A DNA stretch of 64,000 nucleotides from Poindextera sp036272595 (GCA_036272595.1 DATAYM010000042.1:1-64000), one strand, 5' to 3'. Shown: positions 44,964 through 53,886, numbered from the stretch's first letter. A program made the numbers and translations. The notes: generated from the letters alone by a model not told the origin.

Positions 44964-45319
44964 TCTAGGAAGGCGACGTGTTCGATCGCCGATCGCAGGT
45001 CCTCGATTCGAAAGGGCTTCTTCACCACGTGCGCCTTGCCGCGATAGTGCTCGCCGAGTCCCGCCGAGCCGTAGCCGGTGGCGAAGACGAACGGAACGCC
45101 GCGGCCCCTGAGCAGGTCGGCGACGGGAAACGACATGTGCCCGTCGAGGTTCACATCGAGGATGGCGAAGTCGATCACGGCGCTCGCGGCGAGCTCCATC
45201 GCCTGCGGAAGCCGCATGGCGAGGCCGACCACCTGATGGCCGAGGTCGGTCAGCATGTCCTCGATGAGCAGGGCGATGGTCATCTCGTCTTCGACGACCA
45301 GGATGCGAAGCGGATCCAT
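44960..45319 (-). CDS. Single-domain response regulator, FATG-type
   Basis: The 119-residue stand-alone receiver has phospho-Asp D55 (FAILDVNLDG), acidic pocket residues (VVEDEM), the FATGYG motif at 79-84 and the conserved Lys in VVKKPF. FATG(U)Y receivers are typical of alphaproteobacterial phosphorelays fed by HWE/HisKA_2 kinases. The ATG at 45319 lies 4 nt after the stop of the HWE kinase, so it is the cognate partner. Without an output domain it probably relays phosphate or competes within a stress pathway. Confidence 0.92.
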   Translation of the reverse strand: MDPLRILVVEDEMTIALLIEDMLTDLGHQVVGLAMRLPQAMELAASAVIDFAILDVNLDGHMSFPVADLLRGRGVPFVFATGYGSAGLGEHYRGKAHVVKKPFRIEDLRSAIEHVAFLD

Positions 45320-45323
45320 CGCT

Positions 45324-46859
45324 CTAATCCCCGCCGGCCAGCGGCGCGTCCAGCACGCAGACCAGGCCGTCCGGCTCAAATTCCAGCCGGGCCGTGCCGC
45401 CCATCTCGGTCGCCAGCCCGCGCTCTATGAGTCTCGAGCCGAATCCGCGCCTTGCCGGCGGCGCCACCGGAGGTCCGCCGGACTCCCGCCATTCGAGACG
45501 CAGCCGCTGCCCGCGCTCCGCGGGCGACACCTGCCAGGTGATGGCGATACGGCCTGTCGCGCTCGACCAGGCGCCGTGCTTGGCGGCGTTGGTCGCCAGC
45601 TCGTGCAACGCCATCGATACGGAAAGCGCCGTTTTGGCGGTGAGCTGAACGGGCGGACCGGCCACGACGCACTGGCCTGCATCGGCGGCCGAATAGCCCT
45701 CCAGCGTCATCTCGATGACGTCGCCCAGCGAGGCGCCGACCCACTTTTCACCGGTCAGCAGGTCGTTGGCGCGGGCCAGCGCCATGATCCGCCCGGTGAA
45801 CTTCTCCTGCGCCTGGTCGAGGTCGTCGGCGCTGCGAAAGGTCTGCGCGGCGATGGCCTGCATCATCGCCAGCGTGTTCTTCACCCGATGATTCAGTTCG
45901 TTGATGACCAGACGCAGGTGCTCTTCCGCCTGTCTCCTCGGCGTCACGTCGCTGGCGGCCCCGAACCATCGCTCGATCTCACCGTCCTCGCCGAGCAGCG
46001 GTACGGCGCGGGAGAAGGTCCAGCCCACCGCCCCATCGGCCTGCCGGACCCGATGCTCGAGCTGGAATGTCGCCCTGTCGCGAATGGACGCTTCGATCAC
46101 CGCGAGGATTTGCGGCTGATCCTCCGCGAGCAGGTACTCGTCGACCCAGGCGATCGACGGGCTGTCGGTGTCGGCGAGGAAGCCTTGTCCGGCGAGCTGG
46201 CGCATCTCTCGCCAATCCGGGCTCATCTGGTAGACCACGTCCGACGTCGCCGTCACCAGGGCCCGGAACCGTTCCTCGCTGGCGCGGACCTTGGCCTCCG
46301 CTTCGGCGCGCTCGCGTTCCGCCCGGACCTGGCCGGTGGTCTCCACCACGATGGCCAGCACGCCGGCCGGCGTGTCGTCATCGCCGAGCACCGGCCCATA
46401 GTTGAGGTCCATCCAGACCTGCTCGGGGCGATTGTTGCGGTAGAGGGTGAGCTCCTGGTCCTTGAACGACAGTGTGCCGCCCGCCAGGCCGACCTCGAGG
46501 ACGTGGGCGTTGAACTCCGCCACCTCCGCCCAGCCTTCCAGGACCTTCGAGCCGAGCAGCCGCGGGTGCCGCTGTCCGGCGAACACCGAATAGGCGTCGT
46601 TGTAGATCATGACGCCGTCGGGGCCCCAGAGCATGACCAGCGGCAGCGGCGATTGCAGCACGATGTTGGTCGCGGTCCGGAGCGCCGGCGACCAGGCCGA
46701 GATGGGGCCGAGGCTGGTTTCCGCCCATGGATGGCGCCGGACCAGCTCACCGAGTTCGCCGCCGCCGACCGGAAAGGTCTGGTCCGGAGCGGCCGCATCG
46801 GCCGCGGCATCGCTTCTTGAATGCAATTCGCACGCTCCGCCATGGCCGCGACGCGTCAC
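45324..46859 (-). CDS. HWE-type sensor histidine kinase with PAS domains
   Basis: The kinase has about 511 residues. The N-terminal PAS-like region opens AETSLGPISAWSPALRTATNIVLQSP, and a second PAS follows (about 215-300) with PAC end FGAASDVTPRRQAE. The HWE histidine box is LNHRVKNTLAMMQAIAAQTFR (H324) and the ATPase has ELATNAAKHGAWS and RGFGSRLIERGL. The start is poorly defined: GTG at 46859 is my choice because the N-terminal segment upstream is low-complexity and no ATG is near. It is co-transcribed with the FATG receiver. Confidence 0.88.
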   Translation of the reverse strand: MTRRGHGGACELHSRSDAAADAAAPDQTFPVGGGELGELVRRHPWAETSLGPISAWSPALRTATNIVLQSPLPLVMLWGPDGVMIYNDAYSVFAGQRHPRLLGSKVLEGWAEVAEFNAHVLEVGLAGGTLSFKDQELTLYRNNRPEQVWMDLNYGPVLGDDDTPAGVLAIVVETTGQVRAERERAEAEAKVRASEERFRALVTATSDVVYQMSPDWREMRQLAGQGFLADTDSPSIAWVDEYLLAEDQPQILAVIEASIRDRATFQLEHRVRQADGAVGWTFSRAVPLLGEDGEIERWFGAASDVTPRRQAEEHLRLVINELNHRVKNTLAMMQAIAAQTFRSADDLDQAQEKFTGRIMALARANDLLTGEKWVGASLGDVIEMTLEGYSAADAGQCVVAGPPVQLTAKTALSVSMALHELATNAAKHGAWSSATGRIAITWQVSPAERGQRLRLEWRESGGPPVAPPARRGFGSRLIERGLATEMGGTARLEFEPDGLVCVLDAPLAGGD

Positions 46860-47026
46860 CGCGCCCCCGCCGGTCCCCTCCAACGTGGCCTGGTCGGACC
46901 ACAAAACCAATGAGACGCCCCCGCACCTTGATAAGGGCGCCGCGAGTCCGTTGACAAGACGGACGAGCGCCCCGCCGGTTCCCCCACCACATCTCGCGCC
47001 GCCAGAGCCCGGTGGTATGCGCCGTT

Positions 47027-47605
47027 TCAACGAGTCGTCGCGGCGCCGGCGGCCGACAGTCCGTGCAGGGTCTGGAACGCACGCTCCAGATGGACCCCCA
47101 GGCCGAGCGAGGGGTCCTCGCGCCAGGCGCTGGCGGCGTGGCTGAACGCGGCCATGCCGGCCCGGGCGGCCAGGATCGCCAGCTTCTCCTCGACCCCGCG
47201 CCGCTGCAGCGCCGTGGCCAGAACGGCGGTCATCGCGGCCGCCTTGGCTTCGGCGCGTTCCATGAGCGCCGGCGTCTTGGCGATGATCTCCAGCCGAGGC
47301 TCCGTGAACGGACGGTTGTCCTTGAGCATCTGTTCGAGCGACCGGAAGGTCAGGAGCAGGATCTCCAGCGGGCTCAGGCCCTCGGGCGCCCCGGCGACCG
47401 CGTCGGCCAGGGCCGGACGCAGGCGGGGGTCTTCCGCGAACAGGATTTCCCGCTTGTCCGGGAAGTGACGGAAAAAGGTCCGCTCGGTCACCCCCGCGCG
47501 CGCGGCGATCTCGGCCGTGGTGGTCCGATCGTAGCCGCGCTCGCGGTACAGCTCCAACGCCGCCTGCTGCAGGCGGCCGCGCACATCTTCCCGGCTGCGA
47601 GGCAC
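47027..47605 (-). CDS. TetR family repressor of the adjacent oxidoreductase gene
   Basis: The 192-residue TetR protein has HTH residues LQQAALELYRERGYDRTTTAEIAARAGVTERTFFRHFPDK and an all-helical ligand domain. It is divergent from an MDR oxidoreductase at 47746. The shared 140-bp region contains two palindromes TGTCAGT-C-ACTGACA and GTCAGT-G-ACTGAC, which are the likely operators of this regulator. The inducer may be the substrate of the oxidoreductase, possibly an electrophile or quinone (inference). Confidence 0.92.
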   Translation of the reverse strand: MPRSREDVRGRLQQAALELYRERGYDRTTTAEIAARAGVTERTFFRHFPDKREILFAEDPRLRPALADAVAGAPEGLSPLEILLLTFRSLEQMLKDNRPFTEPRLEIIAKTPALMERAEAKAAAMTAVLATALQRRGVEEKLAILAARAGMAAFSHAASAWREDPSLGLGVHLERAFQTLHGLSAAGAATTR

Positions 47606-47627
47606 CTGGACTCCCGTTGCCTCCTAT

Positions 47628-47669
47628 TGTCAGTCACTGACAGGCCGTTTATAAGAGTCAGTGACTGAC
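47628..47669. promoter_or_regulatory. Paired palindromic operators between tetR and the MDR gene
   Basis: Operator 1 is TGTCAGTCACTGACA (47628-47642), a perfect 15-bp palindrome around C. Operator 2 is GTCAGTGACTGAC (47657-47669), a perfect 13-bp palindrome around G. Their centres are 28 bp apart. Between them lies GGCCGTTTATAAGA with a TATAAG that could be a -10 element. The symmetric cores GTCAGT/ACTGAC are identical, consistent with two TetR dimers on the same face or overlapping both promoters. Confidence 0.85.
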
Positions 47670-47745
47670 CTTCTCTATCAGTTGCCGCCTCAACATCAAA
47701 CATGCGGCACGGGCGCACGCGCCAAGCCCCGGCTGGAGATCGACC

Positions 47746-48705
47746 ATGAGCATTCCCGCCTCTGCCGCCGGCTCCATGAAGGCCATCCGTTTCCACGCCT
47801 ACGGCGAACCCGCGGACGTGCTGCGCCTTGAGGAGGCCGCCGTTCCGAGCCCGGGCGCGGATCGCATCCGGGTGCGGGTGCACGCGTGCGGTCTCAACCC
47901 AGCGGACTGGGCGCTGTGCCGGGGCCTGTTCGCGGGCGATCTGCCGCGCGGCGTCGGGCTGGATGTCTCCGGGGTGGTCGACGCGGTGGGCGACGGCGTC
48001 GTGGACGTCAGCGTCGGCGATCCCGTGCTCGGGTCGGCCGACTTTGGCGGTTATGCGAGCGCCGGCCTGGCGGACTACGCGGTCCTGAGCCACTGGACGC
48101 GGGTCCCGCCGGGCCTCGACATGACCCAGGCCGCCGCCCTGACCATGGCGGTCGAGACGGCGTTTCGCAGTATCGAAGGCCTGGGCGTGGCGAAGGACCA
48201 CACCCTGCTGGTCCACGGCGGCGGCACGATGATGGGCTTCGCGGCCGTCCAGATGGCGCTGATGCGCGGCGCGCGGGTGATCGCGACCGCCGGCGACACC
48301 TTCACTGAGCGGCTGCGCGCGATCGGGGCGAAGGTCACGCCTTACGGCGTGGGGATGGTCCAGCGGGTGCGCGAGATCGCCGATGGATCGCCCGATCTGA
48401 TCCTGGACACCGCCGGCGGCCACGACGTGCTGGTCGATCTGATCGAGATCGCCGGCGGCGATCCGAGGCGCGTCCTCACCATCAGCAGCGACTTCCAGGC
48501 CGCCAGCGCACTCGGCGTCCGCCACAGCTTCACCGAGGGCGTGCCGCTCCAATACGGCATGCTCGGCGACTTCGCGCGGCTGGCCGCCGAGGGCCGGTTC
48601 ACGGTGCCTGTCGCGCGCACCTTCGCCTTCGAGGAATGGCGCGAGGCTCTTGCCATCAGCCTGAGCGGACACGCGCACGGCAAGCTGGTGATCGTTCCCG
48701 CCTAG
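47746..48705 (+). CDS. Zinc-independent MDR oxidoreductase (quinone reductase-like)
   Basis: The 319-residue medium-chain reductase has the N-terminal GroES-like domain (HAYGEPADVLRLEEAAVPSPGADRIRVRVHACGLNPADW), GVGLDVSGVVDAVGDGV, a nucleotide-binding segment LVHGGGTMMGFAAVQMAL and the C-terminal EALAISLSGHAHGKLVIVP. It lacks the zinc Cys cluster, so it acts as an NAD(P)H-dependent enone/quinone reductase. The ATG at 47746 has GGAG 9 nt upstream. It is under the divergent TetR. Confidence 0.9.
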   Translation: MSIPASAAGSMKAIRFHAYGEPADVLRLEEAAVPSPGADRIRVRVHACGLNPADWALCRGLFAGDLPRGVGLDVSGVVDAVGDGVVDVSVGDPVLGSADFGGYASAGLADYAVLSHWTRVPPGLDMTQAAALTMAVETAFRSIEGLGVAKDHTLLVHGGGTMMGFAAVQMALMRGARVIATAGDTFTERLRAIGAKVTPYGVGMVQRVREIADGSPDLILDTAGGHDVLVDLIEIAGGDPRRVLTISSDFQAASALGVRHSFTEGVPLQYGMLGDFARLAAEGRFTVPVARTFAFEEWREALAISLSGHAHGKLVIVPA

Positions 48706-48847
48706 TCGTCCTGGGTCGAAGGCGGCTGCCCGCGCCGAGCGGCCGCGAGGTTGGTTCTTGACAACAGGGCGGGCCGCGAACGTCCTTGTCGCACAGGGGA
48801 CCGAGGTTCGGCTTGAGGAACAACCCCAATGGTATCGGGCGGGCGCA

Positions 48848-49708
48848 ATGAGGCTTGAGGGCAAGGTGGCGCTGATCACCGGCGGCTACGGCGGCATGGG
48901 CCGCGCGTCCGCCCGGCTGTTCGCGAAAGAGGGCGCGACCGTGTTCATCGCCGGCCGCGACGAGGAGCGCGGAGACGGCCTGGCCGCGGAGATCAACGAA
49001 GCCGGCGGCAAGGCCCACTTCGTCGAACTGGACGTGGTGAATCAGGATCAATGGGACGCCGCCGTCATCCAGGTCAAGGCGCAGGCCGGAGGCCTGCACA
49101 TCCTGATGAACATCGTCGGCAGCAACGCCCTGGTGCGGCTGCCCAAGGTCGACATCGACGAATGGAACAAGCTCTTCGAAATCAACGTCACCGGAACCTT
49201 GAGAGGCATCCAGACCTGCGCGCCGCTGATCAAGGACTCCGGAGGCGGCTCGATCGTCAACATCGGGTCGGTCGCCGGCATCACCGGCAACTTCAGCACG
49301 GGCTACTCCTCCTCCAAATGGGCGCTTGAAGGACTGTCGCGATCCGCGGCCTATGTCTACGCCGACTGGGGAATCCGCTGCAACGTCATCCAACCCGGCT
49401 GGATCGAGACCGACCTCACGGCGTCGATGAGCTCAAATCCGCTGATCAAGAAGATCCAGTCCAGCGCAATGAACAACACGGTTCTGCTGCGCAGGAGCGG
49501 CAAGGCCGACGAGATCGCCTACACCGCCCTGTTCCTCGCCAGCGACGAGTCTTCCTACATCACTGGAACCGACATCGTGGTGGATGGCGGATGGTTTTCC
49601 TCCGCCCCCTACCTCGCCAACGAGCGCTCCCATCACATGCTCAAGCTGCTGGACACCAAGGACAAGGCCGAACACCTGATGGAGGATTTCCTCAGGCACT
49701 TCCGTTAG
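48848..49708 (+). CDS. Classical SDR family oxidoreductase
   Basis: The 286-residue SDR has TGGYGGMGRASA (cofactor site), NIVGSN in place of NAG, catalytic Ser in NIGSVAG and YSSSK (Tyr and Lys). It ends SSYITGTDIVVDGGWF, with an extra helical tail LDTKDKAEHLMEDFLRHF. It is an NAD(P)H-dependent alcohol/ketone reductase of unknown substrate. The ATG at 48848 precedes the Rossmann fold; the frame continues to 48758 without homology. Confidence 0.88.
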   Translation: MRLEGKVALITGGYGGMGRASARLFAKEGATVFIAGRDEERGDGLAAEINEAGGKAHFVELDVVNQDQWDAAVIQVKAQAGGLHILMNIVGSNALVRLPKVDIDEWNKLFEINVTGTLRGIQTCAPLIKDSGGGSIVNIGSVAGITGNFSTGYSSSKWALEGLSRSAAYVYADWGIRCNVIQPGWIETDLTASMSSNPLIKKIQSSAMNNTVLLRRSGKADEIAYTALFLASDESSYITGTDIVVDGGWFSSAPYLANERSHHMLKLLDTKDKAEHLMEDFLRHFR

Positions 49709-49771
49709 CGGTCGACAAGATCAGGGAGACCAGCCGTGAGTTCGCCTGCGCCACGGCTATCCGTACACGTC

Positions 49772-50185
49772 CTACCCCAGGATCAGGAAGTGTCCGCGCA
49801 ACGCCGCCACGGGGCTCCCGCGGTCGTCCTGCCAGGCTTCGACGCTCAGGTTGGCGGCGCGACGGCCGAGCTTCAGGATACGGGCCTGGGCGAAGGTGGC
49901 GGTCGGGCGCGCTGAGCGAAGATAGTCGACGGTGATGTCGATGGTGCGCGCCGGCCGGCCCTCCGCGTCCAGCCTGGCCAACGCCGCCAGTTCGAGGAAC
50001 GACGCCAACGCGCCGCCATGCAGGGCCGGCAGCACCGGGTTGCCGATCAGCCGTTCGGCGAAGGGCAGGACGGCGATCGGGCCGGAGTCGCCCGCCTCCA
50101 GCCGAACGCCGAGGAAGCGGGCGTAGGGCCAGGCGTCGAGCAGCGCCGGCCCCGAGGGCCGCCCGTGAGCCGGACCATCGCTCAT
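49772..50185 (-). CDS. Hotdog-fold thioesterase, PaaI-like
   Basis: The 137-residue protein has the PaaI-type hotdog signature (ERLIGNPVLPALHGGALASFLELAA, RTIDITVDYLRSA) in which the HGG helix carries the active-site region. It hydrolyses acyl-CoA or acyl-ACP thioesters. Its ATG overlaps the stop of the second hotdog gene (ATGA), so the two form an operon and probably a heteromer or a related pair. Confidence 0.88.
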   Translation of the reverse strand: MSDGPAHGRPSGPALLDAWPYARFLGVRLEAGDSGPIAVLPFAERLIGNPVLPALHGGALASFLELAALARLDAEGRPARTIDITVDYLRSARPTATFAQARILKLGRRAANLSVEAWQDDRGSPVAALRGHFLILG

Positions 50186-50628
50186 GCCGGCGTGTTGATG
50201 AGCATGAAGGCGGCCTGGGCGGCGGCGACGGGATCGGCCGGGTCGTCCTCGTAGGCCCAGGCGCGCACCACGGCGACGTCGCCGGTCAGCCGCAGGCACT
50301 CGGCTTCGCCGATCACCGCCGCCCCGGCGCGGGGCGGACGCACGTGGTCGAGCCGGAAGTCCAGCGTCGCCATGCCGCCGAGCCTGGGGGCACGGCCCTC
50401 CGCCTCGGCCCGCGCGCGCAACGCCCGGCCGATCGCCATGCCGCAGGTCTGGTCCAGCAGGGCGAAGATCACGCCGCCGGCGAGCGCGCCGACCGCCGGA
50501 TCGCCGACCAGGTCCTCTCGGAAGGGCGCGCGCATGGCGCAGGCGCGGTCGGCCAGCGTCTCGAAGCCCAGCGCCAGGGAGAGGGCGGTTCCGCGCTGGG
50601 CCAGATCGCCAGGCGCGGCGTCGCTCAT
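50182..50628 (-). CDS. Hotdog-fold thioesterase, PaaI-like
   Basis: The 148-residue hotdog protein shows GDPAVGALAGGVIFALLDQTCGMA and GMATLDFRLDHVRPP with the usual helix-strand order. The usual HGG is AGG here, so this copy may be catalytically altered and could serve mainly as the partner of the downstream thioesterase. The start is likely the ATG at 50628; ATG at 50661 is an alternative. First gene of the pair. Confidence 0.85.
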   Translation of the reverse strand: MSDAAPGDLAQRGTALSLALGFETLADRACAMRAPFREDLVGDPAVGALAGGVIFALLDQTCGMAIGRALRARAEAEGRAPRLGGMATLDFRLDHVRPPRAGAAVIGEAECLRLTGDVAVVRAWAYEDDPADPVAAAQAAFMLINTPA

Positions 50629-50780
50629 GGGTTCTTCGCCGGGGCGTGGTTCGTCGTTCATGCGGCTGCTCATCCCCAATCGGGCGACCGGGCGCAAGAC
50701 GGACCATTGCTTAAAGGGCAACTTTAACGCGGCGCCGGCCACGCCATCTTAAGAGCCCTGGATTTGAATTGGAGCCACCG

Positions 50781-51230
50781 ATGAGCGAAGTCCGAGTCGA
50801 GCAGAAAACCTATCAGATGCCGCCACGGGAAGGGATCAGCGTCGCGCACTTCATCACCGTCGCCGACATCCAACGATCGCTCGACTATTATGAGAAGGTC
50901 TTTGGCGCCCGCATCCTCAGCAGAGGCGACGGCGACGCCCCGGGCTACCTGCAGCTCGCCAACACGTGGATGATCGTCAATGTCGGGGGCGGCCCGACGC
51001 CTGACAAGCCAACGGTGACGCTCCACGTCCCCCAGCCCGACTCATTCAGCAGCTTCATGAATCTCCGCGTCGCGGATATTCACGCCTGCTATGACCTGTG
51101 GCGAAGCCGCGGCGCCGAGTTCATCACGCCGCCCATTCCCAAGTACGGCGAAACGCGCTGCTACATCCGCGATCCCGACGGCTACATCATCGAAGTCGGA
51201 CAGAGCGACCCGGGCGTCAGCTACGGGTAG
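50781..51230 (+). CDS. VOC family (glyoxalase-fold) protein
   Basis: The 149-residue protein has two VOC halves (SVAHFITVADIQRSLDYYEKVFG and a second ending CYIRDPDGYIIEVGQSD). The segment FITPPIPKYGETRCYIRDPDG gives the usual metal-binding C-terminal strand. The ATG at 50781 has GGAG 7 nt upstream. Substrate unknown; single gene divergent from the thioesterase pair. Confidence 0.9.
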   Translation: MSEVRVEQKTYQMPPREGISVAHFITVADIQRSLDYYEKVFGARILSRGDGDAPGYLQLANTWMIVNVGGGPTPDKPTVTLHVPQPDSFSSFMNLRVADIHACYDLWRSRGAEFITPPIPKYGETRCYIRDPDGYIIEVGQSDPGVSYG

Positions 51231-51287
51231 CGGGCCTTCCCGGTTCCCTCATCGCGAGCCGCGACGCGGACGGCCCTGATCTTCGCG

Positions 51288-52310
51288 CTATTCCGGCGAG
51301 CTCGACGGATGCGGCGAGGCGGCGGTGAACTCGAAGCGGCAGCGCAATCCGTCCGGCTCGAAGCTGAGCGTCGTCGCCCCGCCGCGTTCGCTCGAGACCG
51401 CCGCCCTTATCAGGCGGCTGCCGAATCCGCTTCGCTCCGGCTCGCCGCGCAGGGGCTCGCCCCCGGTCTCCTTCCATTCGATCCGCACCCGGGTCCCATC
51501 CTCGTCAGGTCGGGCGGTCCAGCGGATGGAGACTTTTCCGGCCCGGGTTTTGAGCGCCCCATATTTCAGCGCATTGGTCGCCAGTTCGTGCAGCGCCAGG
51601 GCCAGGCCCCCGGCGGTCCGTTCGGAAACCGACAGCGGCGGCCCGCCGAGGCTGATCGCACGAGCATGGGCCGGGTCGCAAAACGGCCTGAGCGCGGTTT
51701 CCATCACCTGCCGCAGGTCCGCCTGGCGATCCGCGGTGGCGACGACCAGTTCGCCTGTCGAAAGCAGCGCATGCACCCGGCCCAGGAACACCTCCAAGAA
51801 ATCGTCGACCGCCGGCGCCCCAGCCGGTCTCGACTGGCGCGCCAGGGCGTCGATCACCGCGGCGAGGTTCTTGGTCCGATGCTGCATTTCGAGCAGCATC
51901 AGTTTCGCCTGCTCGTTCGCCCGACGACGGTCGGAGATGTCACGCGCGATCTTCGACGCGCCCACGACGGCGCCGTCCGAACGCCGGATCGGAGAAACCG
52001 TGAGCGAGATGTCCACCAGGCTGCCGTCCTTGCGGCGGCGGACCGTTTCGTAGTGATCGATCGCCTCGCCCCGGCGTATGCGGGCCAGAATGGCCGGCTC
52101 CTCGTCCAGCCGGTCGGCCGGAATCAACATGGTCACCGACTTACCGATCACCTCCTGCGCCGTGTAGCCGAAAAGCGCCTCGGCGCCGCGATTCCAGCTG
52201 GTGATGACGCCGTCGAGATCCTTCGAGAGGATGGCGTCGTGGGAGGACTCGACGATCGCGGCGAGAAAACCGCCCGGCATGTCCGAAGCGCCGATTGGGT
52301 CATGGGGCAT
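51288..52310 (-). CDS. PAS-HWE family sensor histidine kinase
   Basis: The 340-residue soluble kinase has one PAS domain (ILSKDLDGVITSWNRGAEALFGYT, about 25-140, PAC end ASKIARDISDRRR). The HWE/HisKA_2 phosphoacceptor is MQHRTKNLAAVIDALARQS (H144) and the ATPase has ELATNALKYGAL, TGGEPLRG and SGFGSRLI. It has no transmembrane segment. No receiver gene is adjacent, so it must signal to a distant one, perhaps the FATG receiver or a PhyR-type regulator (inference). The start could be the TTG at 52325. Confidence 0.9.
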   Translation of the reverse strand: MPHDPIGASDMPGGFLAAIVESSHDAILSKDLDGVITSWNRGAEALFGYTAQEVIGKSVTMLIPADRLDEEPAILARIRRGEAIDHYETVRRRKDGSLVDISLTVSPIRRSDGAVVGASKIARDISDRRRANEQAKLMLLEMQHRTKNLAAVIDALARQSRPAGAPAVDDFLEVFLGRVHALLSTGELVVATADRQADLRQVMETALRPFCDPAHARAISLGGPPLSVSERTAGGLALALHELATNALKYGALKTRAGKVSIRWTARPDEDGTRVRIEWKETGGEPLRGEPERSGFGSRLIRAAVSSERGGATTLSFEPDGLRCRFEFTAASPHPSSSPE

Positions 52311-52416
52311 TGAAAAATCGGCCAATCGTTTTCGGCGCCGGCAAACCTATTCGCGCACCCGCACGGGGTCAAATTGCTCATGGCCCGCATGGCCCCACCC
52401 TGGCCCGATCGGTCCG

Positions 52417-52920
52417 CTAAAGTCCCAGCGGCTTTAGCCAGAAGCTGCAGACCTCGCCCTCTTCGCCGATCTCGCCGGTGACGCGGTCGATATAGTTCCA
52501 GGTGACCGGATAGTCGGGGATGGCGGCCGGCCGGTAGCCCAGCTTGCGGTAGAGGGCCCGCGCCGGCGCGTTGTCGACGCCGACGGAAAGGCCGACGTCG
52601 GCCGCCGGCCTGGCGCGGATTTCGGCCTCGTGCATCAGGGCCCGGCCGACGCCCAGCCGCCGCGCGCCGGTCTCCACCTCCAGCCCCTCGACATAGGCGC
52701 AGTCCGGGAAGTGCAGGTGCGACAGGTGGTGCCTGGGATGGCGGAAATGCACCAGCACGAAGCCGACCCGGCGGCCGTCCCGCCAGCCGATCAGGTAGGC
52801 GGCGTCGCCCGCCTCCTGCAACGCCAGCCGCTGGCGATGGACGTCGGGCATGCCGCCGCTGGGCTGGTGCGCGTCCAGCCAGGCGGCGTCCTCCGCCGTC
52901 GCCAAGGTGACCTCGGTCAT
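52417..52920 (-). CDS. GNAT family N-acetyltransferase
   Basis: The 167-residue acetyltransferase has GNAT motif A (VEGLEVETGARRLGVGRALMHEAE) and motif B (NAPARALYRKLGYRPA). It acetylates an unknown amine using acetyl-CoA. It ends with EGEVCSFWLKPLGL. Nine nt downstream of a VOC gene in the same strand. Confidence 0.88.
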   Translation of the reverse strand: MTEVTLATAEDAAWLDAHQPSGGMPDVHRQRLALQEAGDAAYLIGWRDGRRVGFVLVHFRHPRHHLSHLHFPDCAYVEGLEVETGARRLGVGRALMHEAEIRARPAADVGLSVGVDNAPARALYRKLGYRPAAIPDYPVTWNYIDRVTGEIGEEGEVCSFWLKPLGL

Positions 52921-52929
52921 CCGATCGGA

Positions 52930-53319
52930 TCAGCTCGCCGCGCCGCTGCCGTACGGCCGGGTGAGGACTTCGAGGAAGTGGCCGTCGGGGTCGGGGAAGT
53001 AGACGCCGCGACCGCCGTCGTTGCGGTTGATCTCGCCGGGCCGCCGCCGCCCCGGATCGGCCCAATGGTCAAGTTCGCGCTGGTGAATCCGGCCGAGCAC
53101 CGCGTCGAAATCCGGCTCGGCGATCAGGAACGCATAGTGCTGGGGGGCGATCTGGCCCTCGGTATCCATGAAATCGAGCGAGACGCCGTTGTCCATCTCG
53201 ACGACGTGGAAGTGCCCGAACCGGGTCGGCGCCGGCCGGCCCAGCATTTCGGCCAGGAAGCGCGAGGACGTCTCCTGGTCGCGGCAGAAGACGATCGTGT
53301 GATTGAGCTGAGCCGTCAT
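52930..53319 (-). CDS. VOC family protein
   Basis: The 129-residue glyoxalase-fold protein has NHTIVFCRDQETSSRFLAEMLG, FHVVEMDNGVSLDFMD and GVYFPDPDGHFLEVLTRPYG. His and Glu positions fit a metal site. The ATG at 53319 is preferred over the codon at 53334. It is co-directional with the GNAT genes on both sides. Confidence 0.88.
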   Translation of the reverse strand: MTAQLNHTIVFCRDQETSSRFLAEMLGRPAPTRFGHFHVVEMDNGVSLDFMDTEGQIAPQHYAFLIAEPDFDAVLGRIHQRELDHWADPGRRRPGEINRNDGGRGVYFPDPDGHFLEVLTRPYGSGAAS

Positions 53320-53364
53320 GGCCGCGCCTCTCATCTGCGAACTGAACGGCGCAAGCGTACGACC

Positions 53365-53886
53365 TCAACCCAAGTTGAGGTCAAGCGGAACAAGCGGAAT
53401 CGGTTGGTCCCGGATTCCTTCTCCCTCGCCCGGCGTGCGCATGATCATGATCAGGCAGGGATTCTCGGGGCCCCAGATCGCGGTCAGCTCTTCCAGGCTC
53501 TGGAAGCCGACCGCTTCGTAGAAGGCTCGCGTCCGCTCATACGGCTCGTAACCAGCCGAAGGGCCTTGGGTCTTCACGGTCAGATAGGGCTTGCCCAGCT
53601 CCCGCGCGACCGAACAGGCTTGCCGGATCAGCGTCAGGCCGACGCCTCGCCTATGCACATGCGGACGAACGGCCAGCAGATAGATCTCAAGCGCGGCGAA
53701 GCCGGGATCGACCAGGGTGATGAGGCCGAGGGCCTCGCCCGCATCCTCCGCCACCCAGGTCGGCGCCTGCTCGGCATGGGCGGCGTAGTCGGCGTTGGAC
53801 TCGGGGATGCCGAACCATTCGGGCAGTTCGGCAAGGATCGACGTGCAGTCGGCGCCGGCGGCCCGGCGAGCGATTTCAAGGGACAT
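53365..53886 (-). CDS. GNAT family N-acetyltransferase
   Basis: The 173-residue protein has GNAT motif A (IYLLAVRPHVHRRGVGLTLIRQACSVAREL) and motif B (RTRAFYEAVGFQSLEEL). It is probably an amine or amino-acid acetyltransferase of unknown substrate. It is followed 45 bp later by the VOC gene, forming a leftward GNAT-VOC-GNAT run. Confidence 0.88.
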   Translation of the reverse strand: MSLEIARRAAGADCTSILAELPEWFGIPESNADYAAHAEQAPTWVAEDAGEALGLITLVDPGFAALEIYLLAVRPHVHRRGVGLTLIRQACSVARELGKPYLTVKTQGPSAGYEPYERTRAFYEAVGFQSLEELTAIWGPENPCLIMIMRTPGEGEGIRDQPIPLVPLDLNLG

